Shown: positions 11,203 to 23,139, numbered from the stretch's first letter. The stretch: 64,000 nucleotides of DNA from Leptodontidium sp. MPI-SDFR-AT-0119 (GCA_020726505.1 JAHLEZ010000006.1:1364001-1428000), one strand, 5' to 3'. Made by a program: numbers and translations. Notes: generated by a model not told the origin, from the letters alone.

Positions 11203-11918
11203 ACTTCTGGTTTTAGCCCCAACTTCTGATGATCTTCCTAGCATACTTTATTGCGTAAGCACATGCAATTATTGGGGGCATTCCATCACCACAACCGACT
11301 CTGCACCCGAGGCCCATAATCGTATCAATCTTTACAGTCATGGACCTGGAAACACTGTGGTAAGTAAGGACATGGAAGAAGAGCTGTCATAAATTTGCTA
11401 CCGATACGGCCTAGAATTTCGAATCACAGGTCTTGGAAAGAAGGGCACCGAATGGGCTTACATTTACTGCAGCATTCAGCTGTGGCGTCCGATCTACAAC
11501 ACTTTCTCTGTAGACGAACTCTATGTATTCGCTAACTGGAGGGTTTAGCGTCTCTTCCTATTTCGCTCACTAGCTTTCTGAGGCTTGACGTCAATTAAAC
11601 GGGACAGCTTGACCAAGCACCTGCTTAGGAAACCTGAAAAACATATATCCGGGATAATATCCGCGATCGAGACTCACATGACAAGGAAGTGGTCTGGAGA
11701 TAGGCATTTCAGTACCGATGGGACGTACTTTATCTAAAGTCCATGAATTGAAGCCCGTGCCGTCCACCTGAGGAACATGTCCAGAGGAAGTGAATTATAG
11801 TATAAGAAGGACTGGTCCAAAGAGTGAACCCTCCCATTCGCCAAAGGTCTCACACATCTTCGTGGAATAAATTCTTCAATTTCGACTGCGCCATGAACGA
11901 AAACGCTCCAAACAAATC
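11203..11918. other. gene-free stretch
   Basis: No gene, repeat or clear regulatory site was recognised between the MITE and the MmgE/PrpD relic. Confidence 0.35.
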
Positions 11919-13385
11919 ATGACAACCAGTCAACCTACCGATCCAGCTGGACCGACTGGTCAGCTCAGTCTATGGCTCTCCCCTCTGACCCTCTCCGATA
12001 TCCCGGAATCAATCAAACCAGAGCAAAATATCTACTCCTCGATGGAGTAGGATGTGCTCTCGTCGGTACTCTTGGCCTGGAGCCTGTAGGTGGAACATGC
12101 GATATTTTCGGGTGGGAGAAGGTGCGCCGAATCGATTCGGCCGATATACTGGCGAGGGAATATTGACATGAAAGTAAAAACTCACACCTTTGTCAGCAGC
12201 CCTTATTAATGGGATTTTTATCCAAGGCTTCGAGCTCGACGATTGGCATAGCGAGGCCCCACTACACTCTAGTTCAATCGTCGTACCTGCGCTCTTCTCA
12301 GCTGCCGCAGCACAGAATCATCTCTCCTCCTCCTCCTCTCAATCTGGTGCCAGAGTTACGCGTGCTGATTTCTCGCTTGGGTACCTCGCAGGGCTGGAAG
12401 TTGGGCCACGAGTAGGCAATGTTCCCCATGCAGATCACATCCTCACAATGGGATGGCATTCCGGGGCGGTCTTTGGAGGATCAGCTTCCGCTACTACAGT
12501 CTCGAAGATGTTTAGTTTAAATGCCGGTGCGATCGAAGATGCTCTAGGCATTGCCTGTACGCAGTCTTGTGGGTTGATGAGTGCTCAGTTTGAGAGTCAA
12601 GTGAAGCGTATGCAGCATGGATTTGCTGCGAGGAATGGCTTGTTCGCTGCCTTTCTTGCGAAAGGGGGATATATTGGAATCAAGAGGGTCTACGAGAGAG
12701 AGTATGGAGGGTTTTTGGATATGTCCTCAAAGGGCATGGAGAAAGAGCCGAGGTTTTTGTAGGACGAAGTCAGCAAGGACTTGGGCAAGATGTGGAAGAC
12801 TGAGGGAGTAAGAGTTAAGCCGTATGCGGCTATGGCAAGCTACGCATGGGGCTGTGGACTACGTGAGAATCTTGCAGAAAGAGCATTTAGACATGATGGT
12901 AGACTCGGAAGGGATTGAGAGTGTGAAGCCGAGGCTGGGAGATGTTGCATTTGTGGGTGGAAAGCCGAGAGGCCATTGACGAGCGTTGGAGCACAAATGA
13001 GTGCGGCGCATGTGGCAGCGACACAGATAGTTGATCGAGACGTCATGGCGAGACAGTTTCGAAGTGCTACGTTGGAGCGAGATGAAGTTTGGAGATTGAT
13101 GGGAAAATAAGTTAGCTGCGTTCAAGACGACGGCTTGGAGGGTGGTCTTGGGGCGACCGTAGCTGAGGTGGTTTGGAAGAACGGGAAGACGGCGGAGGGG
13201 TGAACCCTGAGTTGAGCAATGAGGAGATTGTGGAGAAGTGGAGAGGACTTATGAATGGGGTCATAGATGAGAAAAGACGGGATGAAATTGAGAAGACTTG
13301 TCTTGGGATTGAAGAGTTCGATGATGTTATGGAACTGGGGACTTTGTTGGCGGGTATGATGAAGAATGTTATTCCGCAAGGTGTT
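11919..13385 (+). pseudogene. MmgE/PrpD family (2-methylcitrate dehydratase / cis-aconitate decarboxylase-like) relic
   Basis: The remains of a gene of the MmgE/PrpD superfamily, which includes 2-methylcitrate dehydratase and cis-aconitate decarboxylase. The largest open piece, 12190-12762, carries the diagnostic GFELDDWHSEAPLHSSS and later IEDALGIACTQSCGLMSAQ. Protein-like sequence continues on both sides in changing frames. Lesions: a one-base loss near 12013-12018 after the ATG at 11919; a doubtful join to the central block near 12124-12186; an in-frame TAG at 12760-12762; a frame change near 12838-12845; another near 12970; and stops plus a further shift between about 13108 and 13205, before the C-terminal block (SNEEIVEKWRGLMNGVIDE). 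With six or so disruptions this cannot be a few base-calling errors. Substrate cannot be told from the relic. Confidence 0.85.
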
Positions 13386-14955
13386 GGGAGGGGCTTTGGA
13401 TTCTTTTTTTTTTGTTTTGGAAAAAGGTTTTGGAAATGAAAGATACAAGACTCTGGCGATGCTGGATGATTTTCAGATCAACTACAATACATAAGGATGG
13501 CTTTCTCACAGTCACTAAACCTGGATTATATCCTGGAGTTGATTCCAGCAACGCCTTCACATTGAAACCCTGAAAATGGAGAAGATCGGTAACATTGGGC
13601 AGGCTGGTGGCGGATGTTGCATATACCCTCCAACCACTGACTAGGATATTTGTATTCCCCGTAATATATAAATAAAGGAGTCAGTCAAGAGTCAAGAAAG
13701 ATTATAGTAGATGCACATCTCGACATCGAGGGAGTGTGCTTGGGTAATGGAGTTCATTGCCTGCAGAAGCTGAAGGCTGAAGCCAACACAACGCTCTGAT
13801 TGACATTAGTACGGTAGCTTCCGGAACAACGTGAATCATTGCGAAGGCCCTCACCGTACCTAGTATCTCGTGGGACAATACAAAAAGCCTGACTGATGTG
13901 GAGGAAGCAGTAGGTAGGTAGGGAGGGGTGGGTGTTCTCAGATATTCTGGAGTCTTCGTACACCTGAGCATTCCTGTCACACCGCACCCCAGCCCACCAA
14001 GAAAGGGGCAACACGCCCCACTATGGCAGGCAGGATTTGATCCCAATGGACACCAACCAACACCAACCAACCCCATCCTACTGTACGTAGGTATCTTTCA
14101 AAGAAATATCTGGAGTCTTCTAAGATTATTTATCACAGACTGAAGACAATACAGTATTCAAGAAGCTACAATACTAGCAGGTATATCTATCCCAAGACAA
14201 ACAGTGCAATGAATGAATGAATGTAGTGTAGATGTTGTCAGCCGATATCAAACAGGAGACCTCCCAGCTGGCTGACCCTATCACATGCCAAAGGTCGAAA
14301 GTAAACAAATGCGTACCTAGTACTGTGTCTCGACCCGACAGTAAGACAGAAGAGGCCACCACGCACAAATAATTCTGGTGGAGAGGGGATGCGATGAGAT
14401 GCAATGTGGCCGAAGACGCGTCATGCAGCTTTGTCTGTTTTCTTTTTCTTTTTTTTTTTTTTTTCGTATAAATAAAGAGGCAAACAGGTTGCTGTTGTCG
14501 TTTGCAAAGAGTCGTAGGATCTTGATCTTTTGTGTTCTTTCCCTCGCCTCCCCCCTCCTCCCGCCGCCACACGTCATAGCACCCGACGTCAAGCCACAGA
14601 GAAGAACAGAGCATCAAGCAAGAAACTCCCCTGTGCACGCGACCCCGCTAACCTGATTCGTCTACTGCTCCCGCCCGCTCCCCTAAATAAATCCACAACC
14701 GGCTCTGTCTGGTCTCTGCCTTCGAACAGGAAAGAACCTCCTCAACCTCATCGCCGTCTCCCATTCTCAATCAATCCTGCTTTGCTTCTTCGACACAACA
14801 CCCAGAACACCAGAACACTACACATCCCCAAATCTTTTCTGCCTTCTCACGTCTTGTCTTGTTTCGCACACGCATATCTCCATCTCCGCACCTCAACAAA
14901 GGATCGATTGCGTGACCACTAACAAATCAGTTCATCCATCGAGAGCTTCTCCAAC
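13386..14955. other. gene-free stretch / reticulon promoter and leader
   Basis: No gene is seen. It includes a T-rich run at 14440-14464, and the last 300 bases are C/T-rich, as in promoters and leaders of strongly expressed fungal genes, leading to the reticulon ATG at 14956. Confidence 0.4.
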
Positions 14956-16242
14956 ATGTCTGACTTCACCAATAACCACGACGATGTCGTCCCGTCCATT
15001 GAGACTGAGCCTCACAGCTCTGGTCTGCAGAACGCAAAGACTACCGTAGTCAATAGTGAGGTCCGTAGCATCTCTCTGTTGCAACACCATCTGTTCGAAG
15101 CTGACATCCGAAATAGTGCACCCAAGCTCCAAAGCTCTTCAAAGGCCCAACTAACCTACCAACAGATGCTTCTGCTGCTGCCGATGCCGTCAAGAATCAC
15201 TCCATCACCCAGAACATTACCAACGGTAGGAATTGGCCTTATCTGAAAAATTCCCAACGGGGGGTCAGTGCTGATAATTCACAGGCCCAGTTGCGGAGAA
15301 CGTCAAGGACCAGACTGCGAAGACCTCAGCAGAATTCTCGAACCTCGCTGCCTCTCGCACAACCCCAGCTACACCTGCTGCCACTGGCCAACCTCTCACC
15401 CACTACCACTCCTTCTTCTCAAGCCTCCTCTCATGGGAGCACCCCCGCGCTTCCGGCATTGCCTACCTCGCAACCGTCCTCTTCATCTTCGCCGCCCGTT
15501 ACCTCGATATCATCCGATACAGCTTCAAGCTGACATATATGGTTTTGGGTATCACCGTTCTAGCTGAGGCTGTTGGAAAGGCTCTCTTCTCCACCGGTTT
15601 CACTTCCCAGGTTCGCCCAAAGAAGTACTACACCGTTTCCAAGGAGACTCTCAACTCTCTGATCGGAGATGTCCATGAGCTCATCAACTTCTTCGTCATT
15701 GAGACTCAACAGATCGTCTTTGCCGAGAACTTGTTTGTTTCTGGTGCTGTAAGTACTCCGATTCATGTCTAGTAACCCCACCTAATATGTCTTAGGCTTT
15801 CATTGGCGCTTTCCTATCCTACTACCTGATCAAGGTCGTTCCTTTCTGGGGCCTGTCTCTCATCGGAACTTCCGTCCTCTTCATCGCCCCATTGATCTAC
15901 AAGACCAACAAGGAGCTCATCGATGCCAACCTCTCCAAAGCCTCTTCCGTCATCAACCAACAAACCGAGCAAGTAAAGCAACTCGCTAGCCAACAAGCCG
16001 CGCGTGCCACCGAGACAACCAAGTCCTTTGTTGGTGACTACTCTGCCAAGGCACAGGAGATGATTGGTAGTGCCCGTGGACGTTCGGTTTCCCCAGTTGC
16101 CTCCGCAAAGCCAGCCAAGACTGAGCCTCTCAATGTCAAAGAGAACATCCCAGCTTACAAAAACGAGGATTTCCCTGCTGCACCAAAGGAGGAGTTCAAG
16201 TCAGCACCAGCTGTTGTGGACGAGCCCTTGATTTCTACATAA
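14956..16242 (+). CDS. rtn1: reticulon-like ER membrane-shaping protein
   Basis: A reticulon bends tubular endoplasmic reticulum through two long hairpin membrane segments. Exons 14956-15055, 15166-15225, 15285-15748 and 15796-16242 sum to 1071 nt (356 residues). A hydrophilic N-terminus leads to the reticulon-homology domain starting at about SLLSWEHPRASGIAYL, with the first long hydrophobic hairpin, a loop (RPKKYYTVSKETLNSLIGDVHELINF), and the second hairpin (LSYYLIKVVPFWGLSLIGT, PLIYKTNKELID). The C-terminal tail is hydrophilic. All introns are GT-AG and phase-consistent. The gene symbol is by family only. Confidence 0.9.
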
Positions 16243-17080
16243 ATCCCCACCGCCCAAAAATGTCCTACGAATACCGAGATGGGATTATAATAGGAATGTG
16301 AGGAACTATATTCTAGAGGGATGGTATTCGAAGAAACGATCGACGAAATTGGTACGAGGTACGATGCGACGCTCTCGGATAGTATGGGCTTTTCACACTT
16401 ACCGAGGATGGAGTCTTGGGACTCTTTACGAATATGGGCTGGCTTAGCATGACCTCATGAGCAAAACTATTGTATTATGATGCGTTGGGTGAAGGCTTTT
16501 CCTAGTGCTTGGTGCTTTTGAGGTTTATTTTGCGGGTTGTTTCCTTTGCTCATGATGAATACCTTTGGGTTGCTATTGGGCTACCTGCTATAGTTTGTTA
16601 TTGTTTTTCATGCATGGCTTGCGTGCGTGATTTTGTTATGTGTCGAATAGGTGTACTGGGTGGTAGTTGCAGGAGAAGAAAATGACATCACGAGAATACA
16701 TATGTTCCTTGACCAGCCTAGCCTTCTGCCATATGATCTCCCAGTGCTATTTCTCCCATGTGCCGTCTAATTTTCAATTCAGAGGCAACAATGATATTGA
16801 GGTTGGGAAGAAGGTTTGGGCTTGTAACGGGATGGAAAGAGGAAGGGAAACTATAGGGGGTGTGAGGGTATTGGAATATAGCTAGCTCACTGGTTGCATT
16901 AAAGTCCAGTTCAGAGTCTGTTCATAGTGTTGTCAAAAGCTTTCGGGGAAGCGATTAGGGTCACTACGCTTGTCTGCTGGGTATCTCTAGACAGTGCTCA
17001 ATTCTCCCTCCTAATCGCCACAATGCTAGGTATCTCAACACAGTCCCCAATTCTCTTCTCAATAGGCACACGTCCATTTC
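16243..17080. other. intergenic stretch between convergent genes
   Basis: It holds the 3' flanks of the reticulon gene (plus) and the LPxELR-motif gene (minus). No other feature was recognised. Confidence 0.4.
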
Positions 17081-18321
17081 TCAAGAAGCTTCTCCATCCA
17101 GCTCACCGGACAACGCAAACTCCTCAGTATCCTCATCAAACCTGATATGCGCCTTTCCACTCCTCGGCCTGAACGCCTCATCCTTCCCCTCAACCCTCCA
17201 GACCCACTCCTGCAGCCTCTGACCCACACGAACGCACCTCCCGTCCCTATCCAGCATCTTGTCCAGCGTTATTCTGGTCTTGGAGAAGGATCTGAAGAAC
17301 TCCGCCCCGTCGAAGGGAATGTGCGCCTGGATGATGAGTTTCGGCCCTTGGATTTGCACGGTTACCTGACGGAGGTGGGACATCTTGGGGATGATGTGGT
17401 GGATGGAGAGGGAGAGACCACTGGTGGTGTGGACGCGGAGGGTGAGGTGCGTGAGGTTTGGGAAGAGGAGGATGGTTGGTGAGAAGATTGTACAGGATTG
17501 GATGTCTTTCCTATAACCAGTTCGCATTAACACATATTCCCAAATATATAAATACATATATAATGGCAGGCATAATCAAAGTGAGAAAAGTGAAGCAGGA
17601 CTCACGACACAACAACCAAAGCCCTCTTGACCAACTTCCTCTCCGCGCCCTCCATCCCCTCCCTGATCCTATTCAAAGCACTCTCGTGATACGTAAACCC
17701 AAACTCGTTCACCCTACACCACACCTCCTTCGCCTCAGGATACAACTCCTTATTCCCCTTCATCGCCCACAACATCTTCGGTTTCATGCCGCTCCTCTCC
17801 GTAAACACAAATTCCTCAATCATGATGCGTAATTCCGCCGGTAGTTTGGCGAATTTAAATGTATTACTCGCGTTGTACCGCGTCTTGGACTGGGGAGCTG
17901 GGGCGGCAGTTTTGACGGGCTTCACGGGCTTCACGGGCTTCACGGCTGGAGTTGCGTCCATGGAGTGGAGTTGTCGCTGTGGGAGCCCTGCTTGGGAAAG
18001 CACCAGTTTCGCAAGCTGGGCTACATTTCCACGGACTGAAAGTTCTTTGTCGTGGGCTGGTGTGGAAGCTTGGGAGTGCAGCTGTATGGTATCCCGGAGC
18101 ATCAGATCGGAGACTTGGAGGCCGTACGAGATTGAGGGTTTGACGATATGTGGTTTGGTGATTTGGGGTGTTGGAGCTTGAGCTTTGGGCGCGGGGTTGG
18201 CGGGGTCGCTGGTGAGTGAGAGAGCTTTCTTCGTGGCTCTTTTCTCGCGGCGGCGACGGGCTGTGCGAGATTCTGATGGCTCTGGCATAATTTGAGAGTC
18301 CTTGGGTGGTGGTTTGGCCAT
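17081..18321 (-). CDS. hypothetical protein with LPxELR (2EXR/F-box-like) motif
   Basis: Two exons, 18321-17606 and 17510-17081, joined in phase by a 95-nt intron, give 381 residues. The N-terminal third is basic and low in complexity. A KPVKPVKPVK repeat precedes FKFAKLPAELRIMIEEFVF, which resembles the fungal 2EXR/F-box-like start motif found in many expanded Pezizomycotina families of unknown role. The C-terminal exon has leucine-rich, beta-like segments (FPNLTHLTLRV). An upstream in-frame ATG at 18447 would add 42 residues; the ATG at 18321 (MAKPPPKDS) was preferred as the more protein-like start. Function unknown. Confidence 0.7.
17915..17945 (-). repeat. 9-bp tandem repeat coding PVK
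   Basis: Just over three copies of ACGGGCTTC on the plus strand encode a run of Lys-Pro-Val in the LPxELR-motif protein. The copies are almost identical, which suggests recent slippage. Confidence 0.75.
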
Positions 18322-18901
18322 TACGAGGTGTGAGAGGCGCGTGGTGATGTTGTGATGTTGTGAGTTGTAGAGGGAGCGAGTACTGTATTTCTTTTGGCGA
18401 AATCGAATTTGGTCGATGCTAAAGTGCTTACTTAGTGTGACTCGCAACTTAGGGTTGGCTTTGGACTTGTTGATTTTCTCCGAGTCTCTTGTTTCTTGGG
18501 ACCGAGTGGGTGTAGTTTCGGAACGGTCTCAAGCTTATCTCGACGTCTAGTCGAGCTACTGATTCGACAGCTTGACCTCTTTAGGATGTCCAGGTTAGGG
18601 GTCGATCTCGGCTAGTGACCCTTGTTTTGACGACCTCTCTGCTTCCTAATGTTTACTTTCCAATTCACAACTCTGATGATTTCCGAAAGCGTACTTCGTT
18701 GGGCTCTAAGTAACTTAAGTAGTCTGCTTGAATCATATATGCAACAATCAATGCAATCATCGATTGCAGAGAATTCACCACTGGCAAGGGAGGCAGGCAA
18801 TGCTGTATATTTCCAGGTATTTTCATTTCCAATTCCATTCCCCACAATATGAAAGCAGATAGTGTGCCGTCAGCGGGAATATATTCTCCGTATATCCTCC
18901 A
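18322..18901. other. intergenic stretch
   Basis: Promoter of the LPxELR-motif gene and 3' flank of the ThiD-like gene. No other feature was recognised. Confidence 0.35.
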
Positions 18902-19823
18902 TCAGCTAAACAACGTTTCCTCCCGAACAGCAGCTTCTACGAATTCAAAAGCTGCATAAACCGCGGTTGGGATATCATGTCCATTCACTAGATTTGCTGC
19001 AATCACGCCTCCATCTCGGTCAGTTCTTGAACGTGTGTATATTCATGTATCTCTTACCTGGAATAGAATAACTCATGCCCGTCACACAGTTCGGATTCGA
19101 AAATCGAGACGCAACCACCAGTGGCTCCTCGGTGTTGGTGCAGAGTACAAAATGCAAAGTCTCCTTGGCCACCTCGTCAAAGATCTCTCGTTTTATCAGA
19201 ACGAACTTTGGGCCGAGTGACAAAAGTGTCTTGCCTAGCGTTTTGACGTCTTCCATATCTTGTGGATACTCAATTGGGATTCTGGCGTTGTCGAGTAGAA
19301 GTTTCGCTTCAGGCACCGTCGCTGAAATCACGGTTGTGAAGGGTAGCAGTTTCTCTCGTGCAGCTGAGATAATTTCTGGTGTGATTTTCTGTCTGCTCTT
19401 GAAGATAGCTTCGCTGTCTAGAACACAGTGTACATTGTTGCATTTCTGCAACACCGATGAGATGGCCGTGATCGAATCCGCAGTATACAGAGCTCCTAGC
19501 ACAAAATCGTCAACATGAGTTGGCCCCTTTTCAACACGAATATTTACCAATTTTGAAAGCACCAACTCTAGCTTCTATGCATTTGCCTAGTTCGAGTTCG
19601 AACTCCGAACATGGTGTTTCAGAAATTTGGATGATTTCATCTTTGTGCGAGACCGAAGCCGTGGATACAGTGCTAAATTCGCAGCTGCATGCCGCGAGAA
19701 TCTTTCCCTCTATATGCAATCCCCTATATGATCAGAAAATGCAAAACTATGACAAACGTGGTTTCTTACATTTTACTGGACCTGTCGGGATGAGCCGATG
19801 ACGATTACCCGCCCGCCTGCCAT
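18902..19823 (-). CDS. ThiD/THI20-like phosphomethylpyrimidine kinase homologue with eroded active site
   Basis: Ribokinase-fold protein related to hydroxymethylpyrimidine (phosphate) kinases of thiamine synthesis. Exons 19823-19777, 19723-19548, 19495-19058 and 19008-18902 total 768 nt (255 residues, a normal length for the kinase domain), and all phases agree. Family features are the N-terminal beta-strand RVIVIGSS, GLHIEGKILAACSC (matching the G-L-E-A-D...L-A-A-H-G-C block), FKIGALY, VPEAKLLL and the C-terminal VIAANLVNGHDIPTAVYAAFEFV. Key motifs differ from the consensus as I remember it: the GSDSSGGAG substrate loop reads GSSRQVQG, DPVM reads DSEA, KGGH reads KREI, and the anion-hole GTGC reads TGMS, removing the usual Cys. 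The open frame suggests it is maintained, but a normal kinase activity is doubtful. Confidence 0.75.
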
Positions 19824-20556
19824 GTTTTGCGCGTTGAATGTGGGGTAGTTAGAAACTGTTCAGGAATCGATCCCCACTGAGAAGAAGGTGTCCGCGGACT
19901 AGGAGACTGGTAGTCATATTTAAGCTTTGTAGGATTTGTGCGCAAGTGTTACGTAGAACTGTGCGACGGAGTTCTGAGTCTTCATTGTGTATCATTCGGC
20001 TACACAGCTTCGTTCCTTCAAAGTGACAAAAAGCATACTCAATTGTGGATGCAGAGTACAAAGAGTGACAAGGGAGTATAGACACTAGAATCGTCAAGGT
20101 TGTAGAGTTTTATGTCCCACTACCAGGATGAGGTGTGATTGTTTGATACCATGTGCTAAAAAATTAGCGAGGTCGAAGTTAGGGTATTGGTCATAGAGCA
20201 TGAAAAGTAACCACTATGGAACCGCATTCAATTACTAATATAAGATGGTTATATTAGAGGAGGAGAAGACAGGGAGCCGGTGTAATAACTTCAGCCCCGT
20301 GCCCGTAGTTTGTGTGCTGAAGTCACGTTTTGAGGTCAAGTCTCCAATTAATAAGATAATTCCTTTGAGCATTCACGAATTTGATGTGTCAAAAGAGTCA
20401 AAGCGGATGGACTAGGACGATTTGAGAGAAATGGAATTTTCCATTGCTCTACTGTACAGCAAATTGCACCACGAATCAAACAAAATCCAAAACAAAACAA
20501 AAGACACATCTCCCAACCAGACACAAAAATGAAGGACCTTTGGACCCTAAATCAAC
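19824..20556. other. intergenic stretch
   Basis: No gene supported. It contains the promoter of the ThiD-like gene. Confidence 0.35.
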
Positions 20557-21141
20557 TCAAAATGGACTGTTGACCTTCCTAGTAGGTCTCAAAACCGGAG
20601 ATTTTGGTTCCTGCTTAATCGTTAGTTAAATAGAGTTGAATTGGACCGAGTTTCTTACCTCGGCAGAGACATCGTAAATACAGGTAATGCCTTCAGTTGT
20701 GTGGTAGCACGAGTCATGAAGTTCGGTGCCAAGAGCACGAGCAGCTTCTAGCTCTGCAATAGTGTAGGAGCAGGTGACAGTCTTGCCAGTCTGGGTACAG
20801 TTTGGCTCCAAGACAGCTCTTTTCTTCCCAGCACTACCCATGGCAAGCCAGTACTCCCCGCCATTGACCTGGACCTCTTTTCCACCTCTTTTCCACCTCT
20901 TTGGCGATGAGGGTTGGGTCAAGCCAATATTCCTTGGGTTTCTGGGGTGGTTGTACCGGGCTGACTTGACCGCTTCCTCTGGCAGCAATATTGCCGAGAC
21001 TCTGTTGTTTTCATCGGTTACTTTCAATTTCTTTGTGTTGGAATATTTCTAGGTACATACCTCTTCGGCTGATGGAAATGGTACTGCAGAGGCTCCGGAA
21101 AGAAGAAGTGCAAGCGCAACGTTGGCGTGAATGAGCTTCAT
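20557..21141 (-). CDS. small secreted cysteine-containing protein, effector-like
   Basis: Not recognised as a known family. The ATG at 21141 opens a signal peptide (MKLIHANVALALLLSGASA). The mature part has a Pro/Arg/Lys-rich segment, then a compact region with four cysteines (NCTQTGKTVTCSYT and DSCYHTTEGITCIYD) that could form two disulfides. Exons 21141-21061, 21030-20659 and 20610-20557 total 507 nt (168 residues). The first intron in this model is only 30 nt, unusually short. An alternative donor, GTACCA, 27 nt upstream gives a normal 57-nt intron and also keeps the frame. Small size, secretion signal and cysteines make it a candidate effector, which is inference only. Confidence 0.65.
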
Positions 21142-22032
21142 GATTGCTGTCTTGGTGACTCTTTGAAGGTGAAATGTTTTGATTGTCTTGAATAATGTGA
21201 AGATGATTGTCCCAAATTATGATGCTGATGGTCAAGCTTAATTCTACGACAGAGCGAGATCACTTTATATTCCATTCGTGGGTAGGAGATACGTTCCACT
21301 GAAACCCCGCAACCTTAACTATTTTGCTGGCACAACTTCCTTTCACAAGTAATCCGAACTTCTGGTTTTGTACTTGTGCACTTGTAGTTTGCGCTAACTT
21401 GTGTTCCTGTGTAAGAAGCTACCGAAACGTAAAGAATATTGGCGAGTAGTCTGCTGGGCTTACTGGCTTGCTGGTCAGCCCTCATGTCTGTTAAACTTCA
21501 CTTGAGATTGTGCACCATAAAATAGGAATCGTGATACCCTAGAAGTATCCCCACTGGTTACCACTAGGAGTTCTTACTCTGGCGACACATGCGAGACATC
21601 TGCAGCTGAATGTCTCGAGAGACTGAGGTGACTTGACTTGGCTAGCTTCAAACGCTACATAGTAGTCAACCCATACTCAACTATCGACTGTGAGACCTTC
21701 AGAGGCACTGAACTACACTTCGTCCAACAAGACCAGAAATATCACAGCTGCTGGGTCTCACTCGTGTCAATACATATTCGGAGATGTCGACCTGAAGTGG
21801 CATTTGGTGTGGGTGTCCGGGACTTTTGCGCATGCGCCAACTAGGCTTACACTTCCAATCTAGTTTTCCCGCTTCGTCAATCGTGTACGACATTCGGGAC
21901 GACATCAGACATATTGGCTTTCATCCATAGTTTCCAGCTTCAAGCTATAAGCCATCGATCGCCGGAAAGTGGAAACTTCACCAAGCGAAGTTGCGACCAT
22001 TTTCGTCACTACCTTTTCGCCAAATTGTCAAC
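21142..22032. other. intergenic stretch between divergent genes
   Basis: Shared upstream region of the small secreted protein (minus) and the UstYa-type relic (plus). Short open frames inside show no domain. Confidence 0.4.
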
Positions 22033-23139
22033 ATGCCACGGAGATCCAGTGTCAGCTACTTTTGTGTTAATGAGGATGATTCACCACGCATTAATTCTGT
22101 CGAAACCAAAACGAGGTTTATAACTCCTGACAGAAATCTCAACTCTGGTTGCTTGTCTGTGGCAAAACAGCCAACGATAATTGCCATTTGCGTCTTCTCC
22201 TTTGGTCTGATCATGGGGTGGACTTTAGGAAATTTGAAGTACTCAGACTACAACGAGACTGGAAATAGGATGTGTAAGTCTCGTGTGAATTCGCCCACGG
22301 CACCAACCCGAAGCTAATGTAACTACCTCAGATGATGGGACTTTGTTTGGTCTGAACTCTCATTCATTCAATGGCTCCTTTCTCAAGAGAAGCATATATA
22401 GTAGCAAGCCCAATGGCGGGATGGACCAAGCTTGGGGACGCTTCACAGACACTGGTAGCCGTGAGTAATATCCGAGCCCTCCTTAATATCAGTGCTGACC
22501 TGAGCAATCAGAATGGATGCCCGACTTCCCACCTTTCGTGAGAGTGCCTGGAGGAGAGGCCCAAAGGCGACAAGTCGCTCATTAGATACTGCTGTTCAGT
22601 CTCAAGACAAAACTGGTTCCGGGTATCTTGTGAGCCTAGAGATGTTCCATCAGCTTCATTGCCTCGTAGGCGAACATCGAACCCCTGATACTATAAATCA
22701 AAACTCACCATGATACCAGGACATGATACGAAAATTTGTTCATTTGATTACTACCAGAATCTAAATCCCGGCTGGGCAAAACGGCCTCTTCTCACCCAAC
22801 ATGCCGGTAACATTTCCTTCGCCAGACCACTTTACGTTGCAACCACTGACTTTGATTGTTTAGATCATTGTATTGATATGCTACGAGAAGTTCTCATGTG
22901 TCAGAGTGACACCGGTTTGATCACGTACCATTGGGTCAAGAACTTTTCAACACCCATGCCTGATTTCAGTACACCTGTAAGTGCTCAAAACGGCACCTCA
23001 AATGTGACCTTCTAACGTGTAACAGCATTCTTGCCGAGATCCAGAGGTAGTTCTAAGATGGACGAGAGACAATGAATTCAGGCTCACGGAGCCGATAGTG
23101 AGAAGAGGAGGGGAGATGGAGCTTGATGAAGTCTTTTAG
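22033..23139 (+). pseudogene. UstYa-like (DUF3328) oxidase family, two frameshifts
   Basis: UstYa-family proteins are membrane-anchored enzymes of RiPP-type and other fungal secondary metabolite pathways, acting in oxidative cyclisation or halogenation. Exons are 22033-22273, 22332-22460, 22512-22665, 22720-22976 and 23026-23139. One N-terminal membrane helix (IIAICVFSFGLIMGWTLG) precedes the paired HxxHC motifs, seen as MFHQLHCL and CLDHCIDMLRE. Exon 3 is one base short for its frame (lesion between about 22540 and 22585), and exon 4 is one base short (257 nt; the frame changes around 22738-22744, before DYYQNLNPGW). A different, weaker donor four bases downstream would rescue the first shift but not the second. 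No other secondary-metabolism gene is adjacent, so it looks like an isolated decaying copy. Confidence 0.8.
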
